Shown: piece by piece, positions 41,192 through 49,418 of the stretch | How positions within the stretch are numbered: the first letter of the stretch is position 1 | Layout: the number at the start of each line of letters is the position of its first letter | NCBI RefSeq assembly: GCF_006385595.1 | Contig: NZ_CP041046.1 | Location: 4,417,001-4,481,000, forward strand | From: Luteibacter pinisoli | GTDB taxonomy: Bacteria; Pseudomonadota; Gammaproteobacteria; Xanthomonadales; Rhodanobacteraceae | Direction of reading: 5' to 3' | Length of the DNA stretch: 64,000 nt | The notes under the pieces: generated by a model | The model's input: only the letters and a program-made list of their open reading frames with translations | What the model was told of the DNA's origin: nothing | The model's database searches: none | Program-made: the position numbers and the translations under genes

Positions 41192-42007
41192 ATGGCAACC
41201 CGGCGCACACCCCAGGGCACGATCCGCACCGGCATGGGCGGCTGGACCTTCGCGCCCTGGCGCGGCGTGTTCTACCCCGACGACCTCGTGCAGAAGCGCG
41301 AGCTCGAGTACGCGAGCCGGCAGGTCACGTCGATCGAGATCAACGGCACGTACTACCGCGCGCCCTCGCCCGAGGTGTACGCGCAGTGGGCGGCGACGGT
41401 GCCCCAGGGTTTTGTGTTCTCGGTGAAGGCGCCTCGGCATATCGTGCAGACGAAGCAGCTGGCATCCACGGGCGAGCGGGTGAACCGCTTCCTGGAGGGT
41501 GCCGCCGCGCTGGGCGATACGCTGGGGCCCGTGCTGTGGCAGTTCCTGCCCACGCGGGCCTTCGACCCCGACGACATCGCGGCCTTCCTCGATCTACTTC
41601 CCGAATCCGCGGGCGGTGTCACCCTGCGCCACGCGGTGGAAGTGCGTCACGAGAGCTTCCTTGATCCGCGCTGGGTGGCGCTCGCGCGCGAGCGCGGCGT
41701 GGCCACCGTCTACACTGATTCTCCTGATTACCCGAACCTCGCCGACCTCACCGGGCCCTTCGTCTACGCCCGGCTGATGCGCAGCCAGGCCCAGCGCAAG
41801 ACGGGCTACACGGCGAAAGCGCTGGCGGACTGGGTGGCGCATGCGGCCACCTGGGCGGCCGGCGGTGACCCGGCCGGCCTGCCGCATGTCGACACGCCAA
41901 AGGCCAGGGGCAAGCCCAGGGATGTCTTCGTCTATTTCATCTCGGCGGCGAAGGAACGCAATCCCGCAGCCGCGATAGCGCTCGGCAAGCTCGCCGACGC
42001 TTCATAA
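41192..42007 (+). CDS. DUF72 (YecE-like) protein
   Basis: The 271-residue protein is a TIM-barrel DUF72 member: GMGGWTFAPWRGVFYP near the start, SIEINGTYYRAPSPE, LGPVLWQFLPTRAF, VEVRHESFLDPRW and the terminal DVFVYFISAAKERNPAAA. The family's function is unknown; it is widespread and often near DNA-related genes. ATG codons lie further upstream in frame (for example near 41156), but the residues they add do not look like the family. Confidence 0.82.
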   Translation: MATRRTPQGTIRTGMGGWTFAPWRGVFYPDDLVQKRELEYASRQVTSIEINGTYYRAPSPEVYAQWAATVPQGFVFSVKAPRHIVQTKQLASTGERVNRFLEGAAALGDTLGPVLWQFLPTRAFDPDDIAAFLDLLPESAGGVTLRHAVEVRHESFLDPRWVALARERGVATVYTDSPDYPNLADLTGPFVYARLMRSQAQRKTGYTAKALADWVAHAATWAAGGDPAGLPHVDTPKARGKPRDVFVYFISAAKERNPAAAIALGKLADAS

Positions 42008-42036
42008 TCCACCCACTGATCCTGCGCGGAACCTCC

Positions 42037-42684
42037 ATGGACCGACTTATCCAGAACCAACTGATGGACCTCTTTGGCGAGCACGGCGTCGGCCTTGAGC
42101 CCGACGAAGACTGGCTGCTTACCGAAGGCGACGATTTCCCGGCCATCCGTGGCATCTGGCACGAAGGCAAGGACGGTGGCATGGGCCGCCTCGACCTCGA
42201 CATCGTGCTGGACGAAGAGCGCACGATTGAAGAGAGCTTTGGCGGCATCGGCGCGGGCAAGGCCGGCTGCCGCGATGCGCTGGACAGTTTCGCGCGCAAC
42301 GATTTCCACGTGGTGCTCGCCGCCTGCTGGCATATCGTCAACAAGGACAAGCTCGCCGTGCGCGAACTGGTCGCCGGCACGCATCCGTTCACCGTCTACG
42401 TGGGCGACTTCACCCTGCGCGGGGAGGAAGACAAGCCGCTGGCGATTCCGGAGGACGCGCTCTCGGCGTTGCAGGCGGCGATCGCCACCGCGCCGCTCAC
42501 CAACGACGTCCACTGGATCCGCGTGTTCTACGGCAACGTCGGCGACGGCACGACCCAGGTGGAAGTGCTGCTCGACAACGAGCCCTGGGCGGCCGGCCAC
42601 AAGGCCATCGCCTCGGTGGAGTGGCCACAGCACGAGCGCTATTACAGCCTGCGTAACTTCATCGCGCTCGTGCCGGCCGACTAA
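42037..42684 (+). CDS. DUF6348-like protein of unknown function
   Basis: The 215-residue protein has no signal peptide or membrane helix. The stretch EESFGGIGAGKAGCRDALDS followed by FARNDFHVVLAACW and FTVYVGDFTLRG resembles the DUF6348 family. No catalytic motif is visible. It begins 29 bp after the DUF72 stop with GGAACC upstream, so the two may be cotranscribed. A cytoplasmic structural or immunity-like role cannot be excluded. Confidence 0.7.
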   Translation: MDRLIQNQLMDLFGEHGVGLEPDEDWLLTEGDDFPAIRGIWHEGKDGGMGRLDLDIVLDEERTIEESFGGIGAGKAGCRDALDSFARNDFHVVLAACWHIVNKDKLAVRELVAGTHPFTVYVGDFTLRGEEDKPLAIPEDALSALQAAIATAPLTNDVHWIRVFYGNVGDGTTQVEVLLDNEPWAAGHKAIASVEWPQHERYYSLRNFIALVPAD

Positions 42685-42687
42685 GCC

Positions 42688-43398
42688 TCAGGCGATGGCG
42701 CCGCCACCGTCGACCAGGATGGTCGAGCCGGTGGTGAACGGCGTCGCCGCCGCATAGAGCACCGCGTTGGCGATGTCTTCGGCTTCGCCAACGCGTTTGG
42801 CCGGGAGTTTCGCGGCCACGGCCTTGAACAGCGCGTCGCGCTTCTCCTCGTCCATGCCATCCCACAGCGGCGTGCGGATCATGCCCGGGGACACGGCATT
42901 GACGCGCACCGGCGAGAACTCCAGCGCGGGCCCGCGCACCAGGCTTTCAAGCGCCGCGTTGATCGCGCCCTGCAGCACCGAGGTGGCGCTCGGGCGAACC
43001 GACAGGAAACCGCTGACCAGGGTGAGCGAACCGCCGTCCTGGATCCGGGCCGCGCGGGCCACCCGATAGGCACCCCAGAACTTGCTCTCCATCGCCTGGC
43101 GCGCATCGTCCAGCGCAAGGGCACGCACCGGGCCGGAAGGCGTCTGCGCCGCGGAGACCACCACGTGATGCCAGGCGCGGCTGCCGAGCAGGGCCTCCAC
43201 GGCGGCGTTGTCGGCCGTATCCAGCTCGGCCCACTGGGCGCCATGGCCAATCTCCACCGCCGCGGCGGCGAGCTTGTCGCGCGAGCGGGAGGCGATGGTC
43301 ACCTGGGCGCCAGCTTCGGCGAAGGCTTTGGCGGTGGCCAGGCCAATGCCTGAGCTGCCGCCGACGACGAGTACATCCTGGTTCGGGAACGAGAACAT
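42688..43398 (-). CDS. Short-chain dehydrogenase/reductase
   Basis: The 236-residue protein has the nucleotide motif VVGGSSGIGLATAKAFAEAG. The usual NNAG is replaced by VVVSAAQTP, and the catalytic tyrosine position (normally YxxxK) reads SATSVLQGAINAAL, so the Tyr-Lys pair is missing. This is a degenerate SDR of the kind often found as non-canonical partners. The C terminus STILVDGGGAIA is typical. It is divergent from a LysR gene that probably regulates it. Confidence 0.85.
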   Translation of the reverse strand: MFSFPNQDVLVVGGSSGIGLATAKAFAEAGAQVTIASRSRDKLAAAAVEIGHGAQWAELDTADNAAVEALLGSRAWHHVVVSAAQTPSGPVRALALDDARQAMESKFWGAYRVARAARIQDGGSLTLVSGFLSVRPSATSVLQGAINAALESLVRGPALEFSPVRVNAVSPGMIRTPLWDGMDEEKRDALFKAVAAKLPAKRVGEAEDIANAVLYAAATPFTTGSTILVDGGGAIA

Positions 43399-43503
43399 GG
43401 GGAACACCTCGACAAGCGTTGGAAGGACGGGGTTCACTATGATCCTTGCCCATCCGCCGACAAAGTGGGTATGCGCGGATGCACTCTTTCCCAGGAGCGA
43501 AGA

Positions 43504-44406
43504 ATGATCGACAACCTGCTGGAACTGACCGTCTTCGCAAGAATCGTCTCCGCCGGCAGCCTGAGCGCCGCCGCCCGCGAACTGGACCTCTCGCTGGCCG
43601 TGGTCAGCAAGCGGCTCACCGCCCTGGAAACCCGGCTGGGCGTGCGCCTGCTGCAACGAACCACCCGGCGCCAGTCGCTGACCGACGAAGGCCACGCCTT
43701 CCACGAACGCTGTGTGCGGATCCTGGCCGAGGTGCAGGAAGCGGAGGCGGCCGTGTCCCGCACGCGGGACGTGGTGATGGGCCTGCTGCGGGTGACCGCG
43801 CCGCGCGGCTTCGGGCGTTCGCATATCGCGCCGCTGCTGGTCGCCTTCCGCGAACGCCATCCGGAACTCACGGTGCAGCTGCACCTCACCGATGCGGTGG
43901 TGAACATCGTCGACGACGGTTATGACCTGGCCATCCGCTTTGGCGAGCTGGCGGATTCCTCGCTGATCGCGCGGCGCATCGCACCGAGCTTTCGCGTGCT
44001 GTGCGCGGCACCTTCGTACCTCGCACGCCGCGGCCAGCCGGTGCAGCCTTCCGACCTGGCAAAGCACGACTGCGTGGTATTCGGCGAGCACCCGTCACGG
44101 GAATGGCATTTCCAGCGCGACGGCCAGGGCGTCTCGGTGCGGGTGAATCCCGCGTACCTCACCAACGATGGCGAAACCGCGCAGAGCCTGGCGCTCGCCG
44201 GCGCGGGCATCGTGCAGAAGTCCATCTGGGATGTCGGCGACGACCTCGGTGCCGGCCGCCTCGTGCGCGTGCTGCCGGGCTATGTCATCCCGGCCGCGCC
44301 ACTGCATGCGGTGTATGCCAACGCGCAGCACCTTGCGCCCAAGGTGCGTCGCTTCGTGGCGTTCTGCGTCGAGGAACTCGGCAAGCAGTGGCGCTGGGGC
44401 GACTAG
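43504..44406 (+). CDS. LysR-family transcriptional regulator
   Basis: The 300-residue protein has the winged helix FARIVSAGSLSAAARELDLS and VVSKRLTALETRLGVRLLQR and the CrgA-like substrate-binding domain (FGRSHIAPLLVAFRERHPEL). AGGAGC lies seven bases before the ATG at 43504. The divergent degenerate SDR at 42688 is the likely target. Confidence 0.9.
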   Translation: MIDNLLELTVFARIVSAGSLSAAARELDLSLAVVSKRLTALETRLGVRLLQRTTRRQSLTDEGHAFHERCVRILAEVQEAEAAVSRTRDVVMGLLRVTAPRGFGRSHIAPLLVAFRERHPELTVQLHLTDAVVNIVDDGYDLAIRFGELADSSLIARRIAPSFRVLCAAPSYLARRGQPVQPSDLAKHDCVVFGEHPSREWHFQRDGQGVSVRVNPAYLTNDGETAQSLALAGAGIVQKSIWDVGDDLGAGRLVRVLPGYVIPAAPLHAVYANAQHLAPKVRRFVAFCVEELGKQWRWGD

Positions 44407-44841
44407 TCAGTCCGCGTCGCGGAACGCGGGCCATTCTTCCGGGCGCATGATCTCGAACAGGCCGTCGCGCTTCGTGCGTCGGCCCAGCCGCAATACTTCC
44501 GCATCGCGCGAGAACACGATGGACGCGCGCGACGACGCAGCCAGCTCGAGGAACTTCTGGTCGTCGGGATCCTTGCAGCGCGGCGGTGTTTTTTCGCATG
44601 CCGCGAGCGGCAGCACGTTGACCATGGCATCGAAACGCGACACCGCCTCGGCGCGGCGTGCCGCGTCCAGCTTCAGCGTCGGGTAGTCAAGGACGGCCAG
44701 CCATTCCGCGCGGCAATCCTCGCGCGTTACCGCTTCCACTTCGCCGCCCTCGATCGCCGCGAGCAACGCGGCGGCGCGGGGGTCGCCGAAGACGAAGGCG
44801 TCCAGGCACACGTTGGTGTCGAGGACCACCCGCAACGTCAT
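44407..44841 (-). CDS. PIN-domain protein (putative toxin component, COG1569 type)
   Basis: The 144-residue protein starts with the PIN motif VVLDTNVCLDAF (D8), and has further acidic residues in the EWLAVLDYP, KDPDDQKFLELA and IVFSRDAEVL segments that form the metal site of this RNase fold. Many such proteins are VapC-like toxins, but no small antitoxin gene lies next to it; its ATG overlaps the stop of the flavin oxidoreductase gene (ATGA). It is therefore more likely an orphan PIN nuclease. Confidence 0.8.
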   Translation of the reverse strand: MTLRVVLDTNVCLDAFVFGDPRAAALLAAIEGGEVEAVTREDCRAEWLAVLDYPTLKLDAARRAEAVSRFDAMVNVLPLAACEKTPPRCKDPDDQKFLELAASSRASIVFSRDAEVLRLGRRTKRDGLFEIMRPEEWPAFRDAD

Positions 44842-45845
44842 GCAGCGGCGCTCGCAGCGAGCTTCGCGTGCTGTTCGGCCACCAGGGTGTACGAATGCTT
44901 GCGTGCCTCGTGGTCGAACACCTGCGCGGTGATGATCAGCTCATCGGCCTGGGTGCTCTCGACGAACGCGGCAAGGCCTTCGCGCACGGTATCCGGCGAA
45001 CCGACCACGGCGCAGGACAGCGCATGGTCCACCTGGGCTTTCTCCATCGGCGTCCACACGCCCTCCATGCTGTTCACCGGCGGCGGCAGCTGGCCCGGCG
45101 CCCCGCGACGCAGGTTCCAGAAGGCCTGCTGCTGCGAGGTGAACAGGCGCTGCGCTTCCTGGTCGGTGTCGGCGGCAACCACGTTGATGCCGAGCATCGC
45201 GTAAGGCTTCGCCAGCGTCGCCGACGGGCGGAACATCGTGCGGTACACCTCGAGCGCCTTCATCATCAGGTCCGGCGCGAAGTGCGAGGCGAAGGCGAAC
45301 GGCAGGCCAAGCTCGGCGGAGAGTCTGGCGCTGAACAGGCTGGAGCCGAGCAGCCACAACGGCACCTGGGTATCCATGCCCGGCACCGCGCGCACCGTCT
45401 GGCCTGGCTGCAGGGGGCCAAGATAGTGCTGCAGCTCCACCACGTCTTCCGGGAAGCGGTCGTCGCTCGAACCCAGCGCGCGGCGCAGGGCGCGCGCCGT
45501 GGCGTAATCCGTGCCCGGCGCGCGGCCAAGGCCCAGGTCGATGCGGCCCGGATACAGCGATGCCAGCGTGCCGAACTGTTCGGCGATCACCAGCGGCGCG
45601 TGGTTGGGCAACATGATGCCGCCGGAACCCACGCGGATGGTTTTCGTCGCCTCGGCGATGAAGCCGATGACCACCGCCGTCGCCGCGCTGGCGATGCCGG
45701 TCATGTTGTGGTGTTCAGCCAGCCAGTAGCGATGGAAGCCGAGTGCTTCGGCGTGGATCGCGAGGTCGCGCGAATGGCGCAGCGCCTCGCCGGACGTGGA
45801 CCCGCGCGGCACCGGGGCGAGGTCGAGGACGGAAAACGGAATCAT
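44838..45845 (-). CDS. Luciferase-like (LLM) FMN-dependent oxidoreductase
   Basis: The 335-residue protein shows the bacterial luciferase-like fold: FSVLDLAPVPRGSTSGEALR, FHRYWLAEHHNMTGIASAAT, GGIMLPNHAPLVIAEQFGTL and the DLGLGRAPGTD segment of the YhbW-type subgroup. It would use FMNH2 and O2. The start at 45845 gives the standard N terminus. The PIN gene follows with a 4-bp overlap. Confidence 0.88.
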   Translation of the reverse strand: MIPFSVLDLAPVPRGSTSGEALRHSRDLAIHAEALGFHRYWLAEHHNMTGIASAATAVVIGFIAEATKTIRVGSGGIMLPNHAPLVIAEQFGTLASLYPGRIDLGLGRAPGTDYATARALRRALGSSDDRFPEDVVELQHYLGPLQPGQTVRAVPGMDTQVPLWLLGSSLFSARLSAELGLPFAFASHFAPDLMMKALEVYRTMFRPSATLAKPYAMLGINVVAADTDQEAQRLFTSQQQAFWNLRRGAPGQLPPPVNSMEGVWTPMEKAQVDHALSCAVVGSPDTVREGLAAFVESTQADELIITAQVFDHEARKHSYTLVAEQHAKLAASAAA

Positions 45846-46031
45846 GGGGCAATCCTTGGGGTGCGTCGGGCACCGATCCTTTCCATATGGGCAGCGTTCG
45901 GCCAAAGGCAACCGTGTAGGGGAACGCCGGTATCGGGCGTAGGCGTGGACCCCGACATGCGGCCCGGGCATGGACCGCGCCGCGCGCGCCATGTTTCCCT
46001 GACCGCCGCCCACCATGGAAGGACACCCCCG

Positions 46032-46442
46032 ATGAAACCCGTGCTCCCGCTCGTCGCTCTCGCCCTGGCGTCGCCTGCCGCCGTCGCTGGCCCCATGCAG
46101 GCCGATCGTTATTTCGCCTTGCGAACCGTTGGCGCGGCCGCCGACATCCCCGATTTCGTCGTGCGGATCAGCGAGACCGCGCGAGCCCGGGCATTCAGCC
46201 GTGCACTCAAGGACGGCCGGCCCATGCGCCTGGCCAGTCGCATCGTGCAACGGCCGGCGGCGTGGAACGCGGCGTGGCCGTTCTACACGGAGCGCCACGC
46301 CCTGATCCCGCTCGACCGGCTGGTCTCGCGCTGCCCTTCGCACACGCCGGCGACGCAGGCGGCGCGCGTCCAGGGCCACGCGCGGCTGCAGGGCAGCGCG
46401 TGGTGCCCGGCGGTCGTCGTCGTTCGCGAAATCAGACCTTAG
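46032..46442 (+). CDS. Secreted BP74 N-domain-like protein
   Basis: The 136-residue product has a signal peptide (LPLVALALASPAAVA). The mature part matches the BP74 N-terminal domain pattern: RYFALR, PDFVVRISETARARAFSRAL, SRIVQRPAAWNAAWPFYTER, a conserved cysteine pair region CPSHTP and WCPAVVVVREI. The domain was named after a Dictyostelium calmodulin-binding protein; its bacterial role is not established. AAGGA lies ahead of the ATG. It stands between divergent and co-directional neighbours with no clear operon. Confidence 0.65.
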   Translation: MKPVLPLVALALASPAAVAGPMQADRYFALRTVGAAADIPDFVVRISETARARAFSRALKDGRPMRLASRIVQRPAAWNAAWPFYTERHALIPLDRLVSRCPSHTPATQAARVQGHARLQGSAWCPAVVVVREIRP

Positions 46443-46507
46443 GCGCCCGTGCTGCGTTCGGTGATTCCCTCGGGAAACGATCCGTTCGGCCCATCGATGC
46501 TCCGCAA

Positions 46508-46568
46508 CCCCGGTGTGAGGCGGAAAATACGCCCATCCACTCAACCAGTCCGGTTCACACCGGGGGAG
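46508..46568 (+). promoter_or_regulatory. Inverted repeat that could sequester the pirin ribosome-binding site
   Basis: CCCCGGTGTGA (46508-46518) and TCACACCGGGG (46555-46565) are a perfect 11-bp inverted repeat. The right arm runs into the GGGGGAG ribosome site (46562-46568) of the pirin gene, so in an RNA that includes both arms the site would be partly paired. Confidence 0.5.
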
Positions 46569-46575
46569 CATGACC

Positions 46576-47277
46576 ATGATCGACATCCGCCGCTTCAACA
46601 CCCTTGGCGGGGCCAACCACGGCTGGCTCGATGCGAAGCATCATTTCTCCTTCGCCTCGTACCACGATCCGAAGCGGATGGGCTGGGGTGCGCTGCGCGT
46701 CTGGAACGACGACACCATCGCCGCTGGTACCGGCTTCCCGCCGCACCCGCACTCGGACATGGAGATCATCACCTACGTCCGCGAAGGCGCCATCACCCAT
46801 GAAGACAGCCTGGGCAACAAGGGCCGTACCGAAGCGGGCGACGTGCAGGTGATGAGCGCGGGCACCGGTATCCGCCACGCCGAGTACAACGCCGAGCCCG
46901 ATGCCACCCGGATCTTCCAGATCTGGATCATCCCGGATGGCGAGCGCAAGGCGCCGTCGTGGGGCACCCGCCCGTTCCCGAAGGGCGAGCGCTCGGGCCG
47001 CTTCGTGACGCTGGCCAGCGGCATCGCCGGTGACGACGACGCGCTGCCCATCCGTACGGATGCCCGAGTGCTGGGTGCCAGCCTGAAGGCCGGCGAGACG
47101 GCCGAGTACGCGCTGGGCCAGGGCCGCCACGCCTACATGGTGCCGGCTGCCGGCGCCGTGGAGATCAACGGCCAGGCCCTCGGCAAGGGCGATGGCGCTG
47201 CCATCCGCGATGAGAGCGTGCTGCGCATCACCGCGAAGGAAGACGCCGAGCTCGTCCTCGTCGACAGCGCCGCGTAA
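46576..47277 (+). CDS. Pirin family protein
   Basis: The 233-residue bicupin protein has the pirin metal site HPHSDMEIITYV and GIRHAEYNAEP (His and Glu ligands) and the GNKGRTEAGDVQVMSAGTG strand. Bacterial pirins often act as quercetin dioxygenases or as redox-dependent regulators. Two ATGs are in frame (46570 and 46576); the GGGGGAG at 46562-46568 gives the better spacing for the second. Its upstream region forms a strong inverted repeat. Confidence 0.9.
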   Translation: MIDIRRFNTLGGANHGWLDAKHHFSFASYHDPKRMGWGALRVWNDDTIAAGTGFPPHPHSDMEIITYVREGAITHEDSLGNKGRTEAGDVQVMSAGTGIRHAEYNAEPDATRIFQIWIIPDGERKAPSWGTRPFPKGERSGRFVTLASGIAGDDDALPIRTDARVLGASLKAGETAEYALGQGRHAYMVPAAGAVEINGQALGKGDGAAIRDESVLRITAKEDAELVLVDSAA

Positions 47278-47278
47278 C

Positions 47279-49207
47279 TTACTTGCGCTTCATCAGGCCG
47301 TTGGTGAACAGGTACGCCGCGGTCTGGTAGTAAGTGATCGCGTCCTTCGCGTTCTGCTCGTTGGTCTGGGCCACCGGTGCTGCGTCGCCGGTGGCCTCTT
47401 CGGGCACCATTTCCTTCACCGGCTGGCGCGGCACCAGCGAGGCCAGCTGGCCCCCGTGCAGGTAGCCCAGTTCCTGGTACGTGCTGAGGAACGCGCGCTC
47501 GCGCCCCGGCTCCAGCTTGAACAGGTCGTACCCATAGAAGCGCGACGTGTAGCTGAAATTGAGCATGCCCAGCAGCGTCGGCGGGATATCGATCTGGCTC
47601 ATCAGGCGATCGATGCGGCCCGGCGCCACGTGCTTGGGCGAATAGATGTAAAGCGGGATGTGGTAGCGGTCCACCGGCAGGCTGGTCTTGCCCGCGCTGG
47701 TCGCGCAATGGTCGGCGGTGATCACGAAAATCGTGTCGTCGAACCACGGCTTGGTCGCCGCGCGCTTGAGGAAGTCGGCGATCGCCCAGTCCGTGTACTG
47801 CACGGCGGCACGGCGCGAACCCTGCGGCAGCGACACGCGGCCGGCGGGGAAGGTAAACGGCCGGTGGTTCGACGTGGTCATGACATGGCCGAAGTACGGC
47901 TTGCCCTTCGCGTACGCATCGTCCATGCGCTTCATCACCAGCGTGAACAGGTCTTCGTCGGCCACGCCCCACACGTTCTCCGCGTGGATGTCCTTCTTGT
48001 CGGTGATGGCGTTGCGATCCACGGCGTCGTAGCCGTTGTTCGCGAAGAAGTAGTTCATGTTGTCGAAGTAGCCGTAGCCACCGTAGACGAACTCGGATTT
48101 GTAACCTTTCTCGTTGAACACGTCGGCGAGCGACCAGAGGTGCTCATTGCCCGGTCGCTTGACGATCGACTCGCCCGGCGTCGGCGGCACGGAGAGCGAC
48201 AGCGCTTCCAGGCCGCGCACCGTGCGCGTGCCATTGGCGTAGAGCTCGGTGAAGAACAGGCTCTTCGACGCCAGGGCGTCGAGGTTCGGCATCAAATGCT
48301 TGTGCTTGCTGACCGACAGGCCTTCGACGTAGTCACCCGACAGGCTCTCCACGCTGATCAGCACGATGTTGAGCTTCTTCTCCGGGCCCGTGTTCTCGAT
48401 GCGCCGGGTGATGTCCATCGGGTCGTCGCTGGTGAACGTCGACTCCGGGGTCTTCAGCAGCGTGCGCAGCTCGCCGAAGGCTTCGGCCTTGGGCAGCGAC
48501 GGGTAGTACTTGGCGTAATCCAGTTCGTTGTCGCGGAACGCGGCGAAGAACTGGTAGGTACCGTCGCCGGCCAGTTCGTTCATGTACTGGTTGCGCTGGC
48601 CGTCCTTCATCGACGCATCCACGCCGAAGCTCACCGCCACCGTGGCCAGCAGCCACACGCCGACCACCGCCGAGCGGCCACCGAAGCGGGAACCATCGTC
48701 GCCCAGGGTCAGCTTGCGGCGGCTCAGCCAGACGATGCCCACGGCAAGCAGCGCGATCATCGCGATCCACGTGCCGATCGGGTACGACTCACGGATATTG
48801 CCGACCACCTCGTGGGTGTAGACCAGGTAATCCACGGCAATGAAGTTGAAGCGGGCGCTGAACTCGCCCCAGAAGACCAGCTCCGACACGGCGATGAACA
48901 GCGTGGCGAAGGCCAGCAGCCAGGCAAAGCCCAGGAAGATCCGCCGGCCCCAACGGGACATGGCCGCCCGCCGCGGCAGCAGCCACAGCACCAGCAGCAT
49001 GGGCCAGCCCATGTAAATGAAGGTGACCAGGTCGTAGCCCAGGCCCACGCCGAAGACGTAAAGCCATGCGCCCACGGAGTGGGGCACGTCCTTGCCGGTC
49101 TTGATCAGCAGGATGAGCCGGACCAGGAAGGCCACGGCCACGAACAGGACGCCGAACCAGGCCAGGGGCCGGAAGCGCTGGCGCAGCGCCGGGGAAACAG
49201 GATGCAT
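47279..49207 (-). CDS. LTA-synthase-type membrane sulfatase-fold protein
   Basis: The 642-residue protein has five or so N-terminal helices (residues about 15-200) and a periplasmic alkaline-phosphatase-fold domain. Catalytic features are NIVLISVESLSGDYVEGLSV (metal-binding Glu), the nucleophile T327 in YANGTRTVRG, and ITADHCATSAG with the D-H metal pair. Gram-negative members are phosphoglycerol or phosphoethanolamine-type transferases acting on glycans or lipids of the envelope. It is divergent from mprF. Confidence 0.88.
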   Translation of the reverse strand: MHPVSPALRQRFRPLAWFGVLFVAVAFLVRLILLIKTGKDVPHSVGAWLYVFGVGLGYDLVTFIYMGWPMLLVLWLLPRRAAMSRWGRRIFLGFAWLLAFATLFIAVSELVFWGEFSARFNFIAVDYLVYTHEVVGNIRESYPIGTWIAMIALLAVGIVWLSRRKLTLGDDGSRFGGRSAVVGVWLLATVAVSFGVDASMKDGQRNQYMNELAGDGTYQFFAAFRDNELDYAKYYPSLPKAEAFGELRTLLKTPESTFTSDDPMDITRRIENTGPEKKLNIVLISVESLSGDYVEGLSVSKHKHLMPNLDALASKSLFFTELYANGTRTVRGLEALSLSVPPTPGESIVKRPGNEHLWSLADVFNEKGYKSEFVYGGYGYFDNMNYFFANNGYDAVDRNAITDKKDIHAENVWGVADEDLFTLVMKRMDDAYAKGKPYFGHVMTTSNHRPFTFPAGRVSLPQGSRRAAVQYTDWAIADFLKRAATKPWFDDTIFVITADHCATSAGKTSLPVDRYHIPLYIYSPKHVAPGRIDRLMSQIDIPPTLLGMLNFSYTSRFYGYDLFKLEPGRERAFLSTYQELGYLHGGQLASLVPRQPVKEMVPEEATGDAAPVAQTNEQNAKDAITYYQTAAYLFTNGLMKRK

Positions 49208-49300
49208 GGTGCCTCGTGACGGGACGGGTTGGCAGCATGGCCGACCTTGTCACGCCAGCGTAAAAAGGCCGCCTTACAAGTTGCTTTCCCCAACCTTAGC

Positions 49301-49351
49301 GCAAGCTTTCACGAGCCTGGGCACGTTCCCGGCCGAAAGCAAAAAGCTTGC
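49301..49351. repeat. Inverted repeat in the LTA-synthase/mprF divergent region
   Basis: GCAAGCTT (49301-49308) and AAGCTTGC (49344-49351) form an 8-bp inverted repeat, with TTTC and GAAAG next to the arms. It lies in the 211-bp divergent promoter region of two envelope genes; a regulator site is possible but no family is recognised. Confidence 0.35.
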
Positions 49352-49418
49352 CCTGCCGCCCCGGCGCACGTTGTGGCACCCTACACGACCTTACGAGCCA
49401 AAGTGGAGCCGCGGCACC

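Noticed and set aside
44407..44841. The PIN gene as part of a VapBC toxin-antitoxin pair.
   Set aside because: No small antitoxin frame upstream on the same strand; the upstream neighbour is a 335-residue flavin oxidoreductase.
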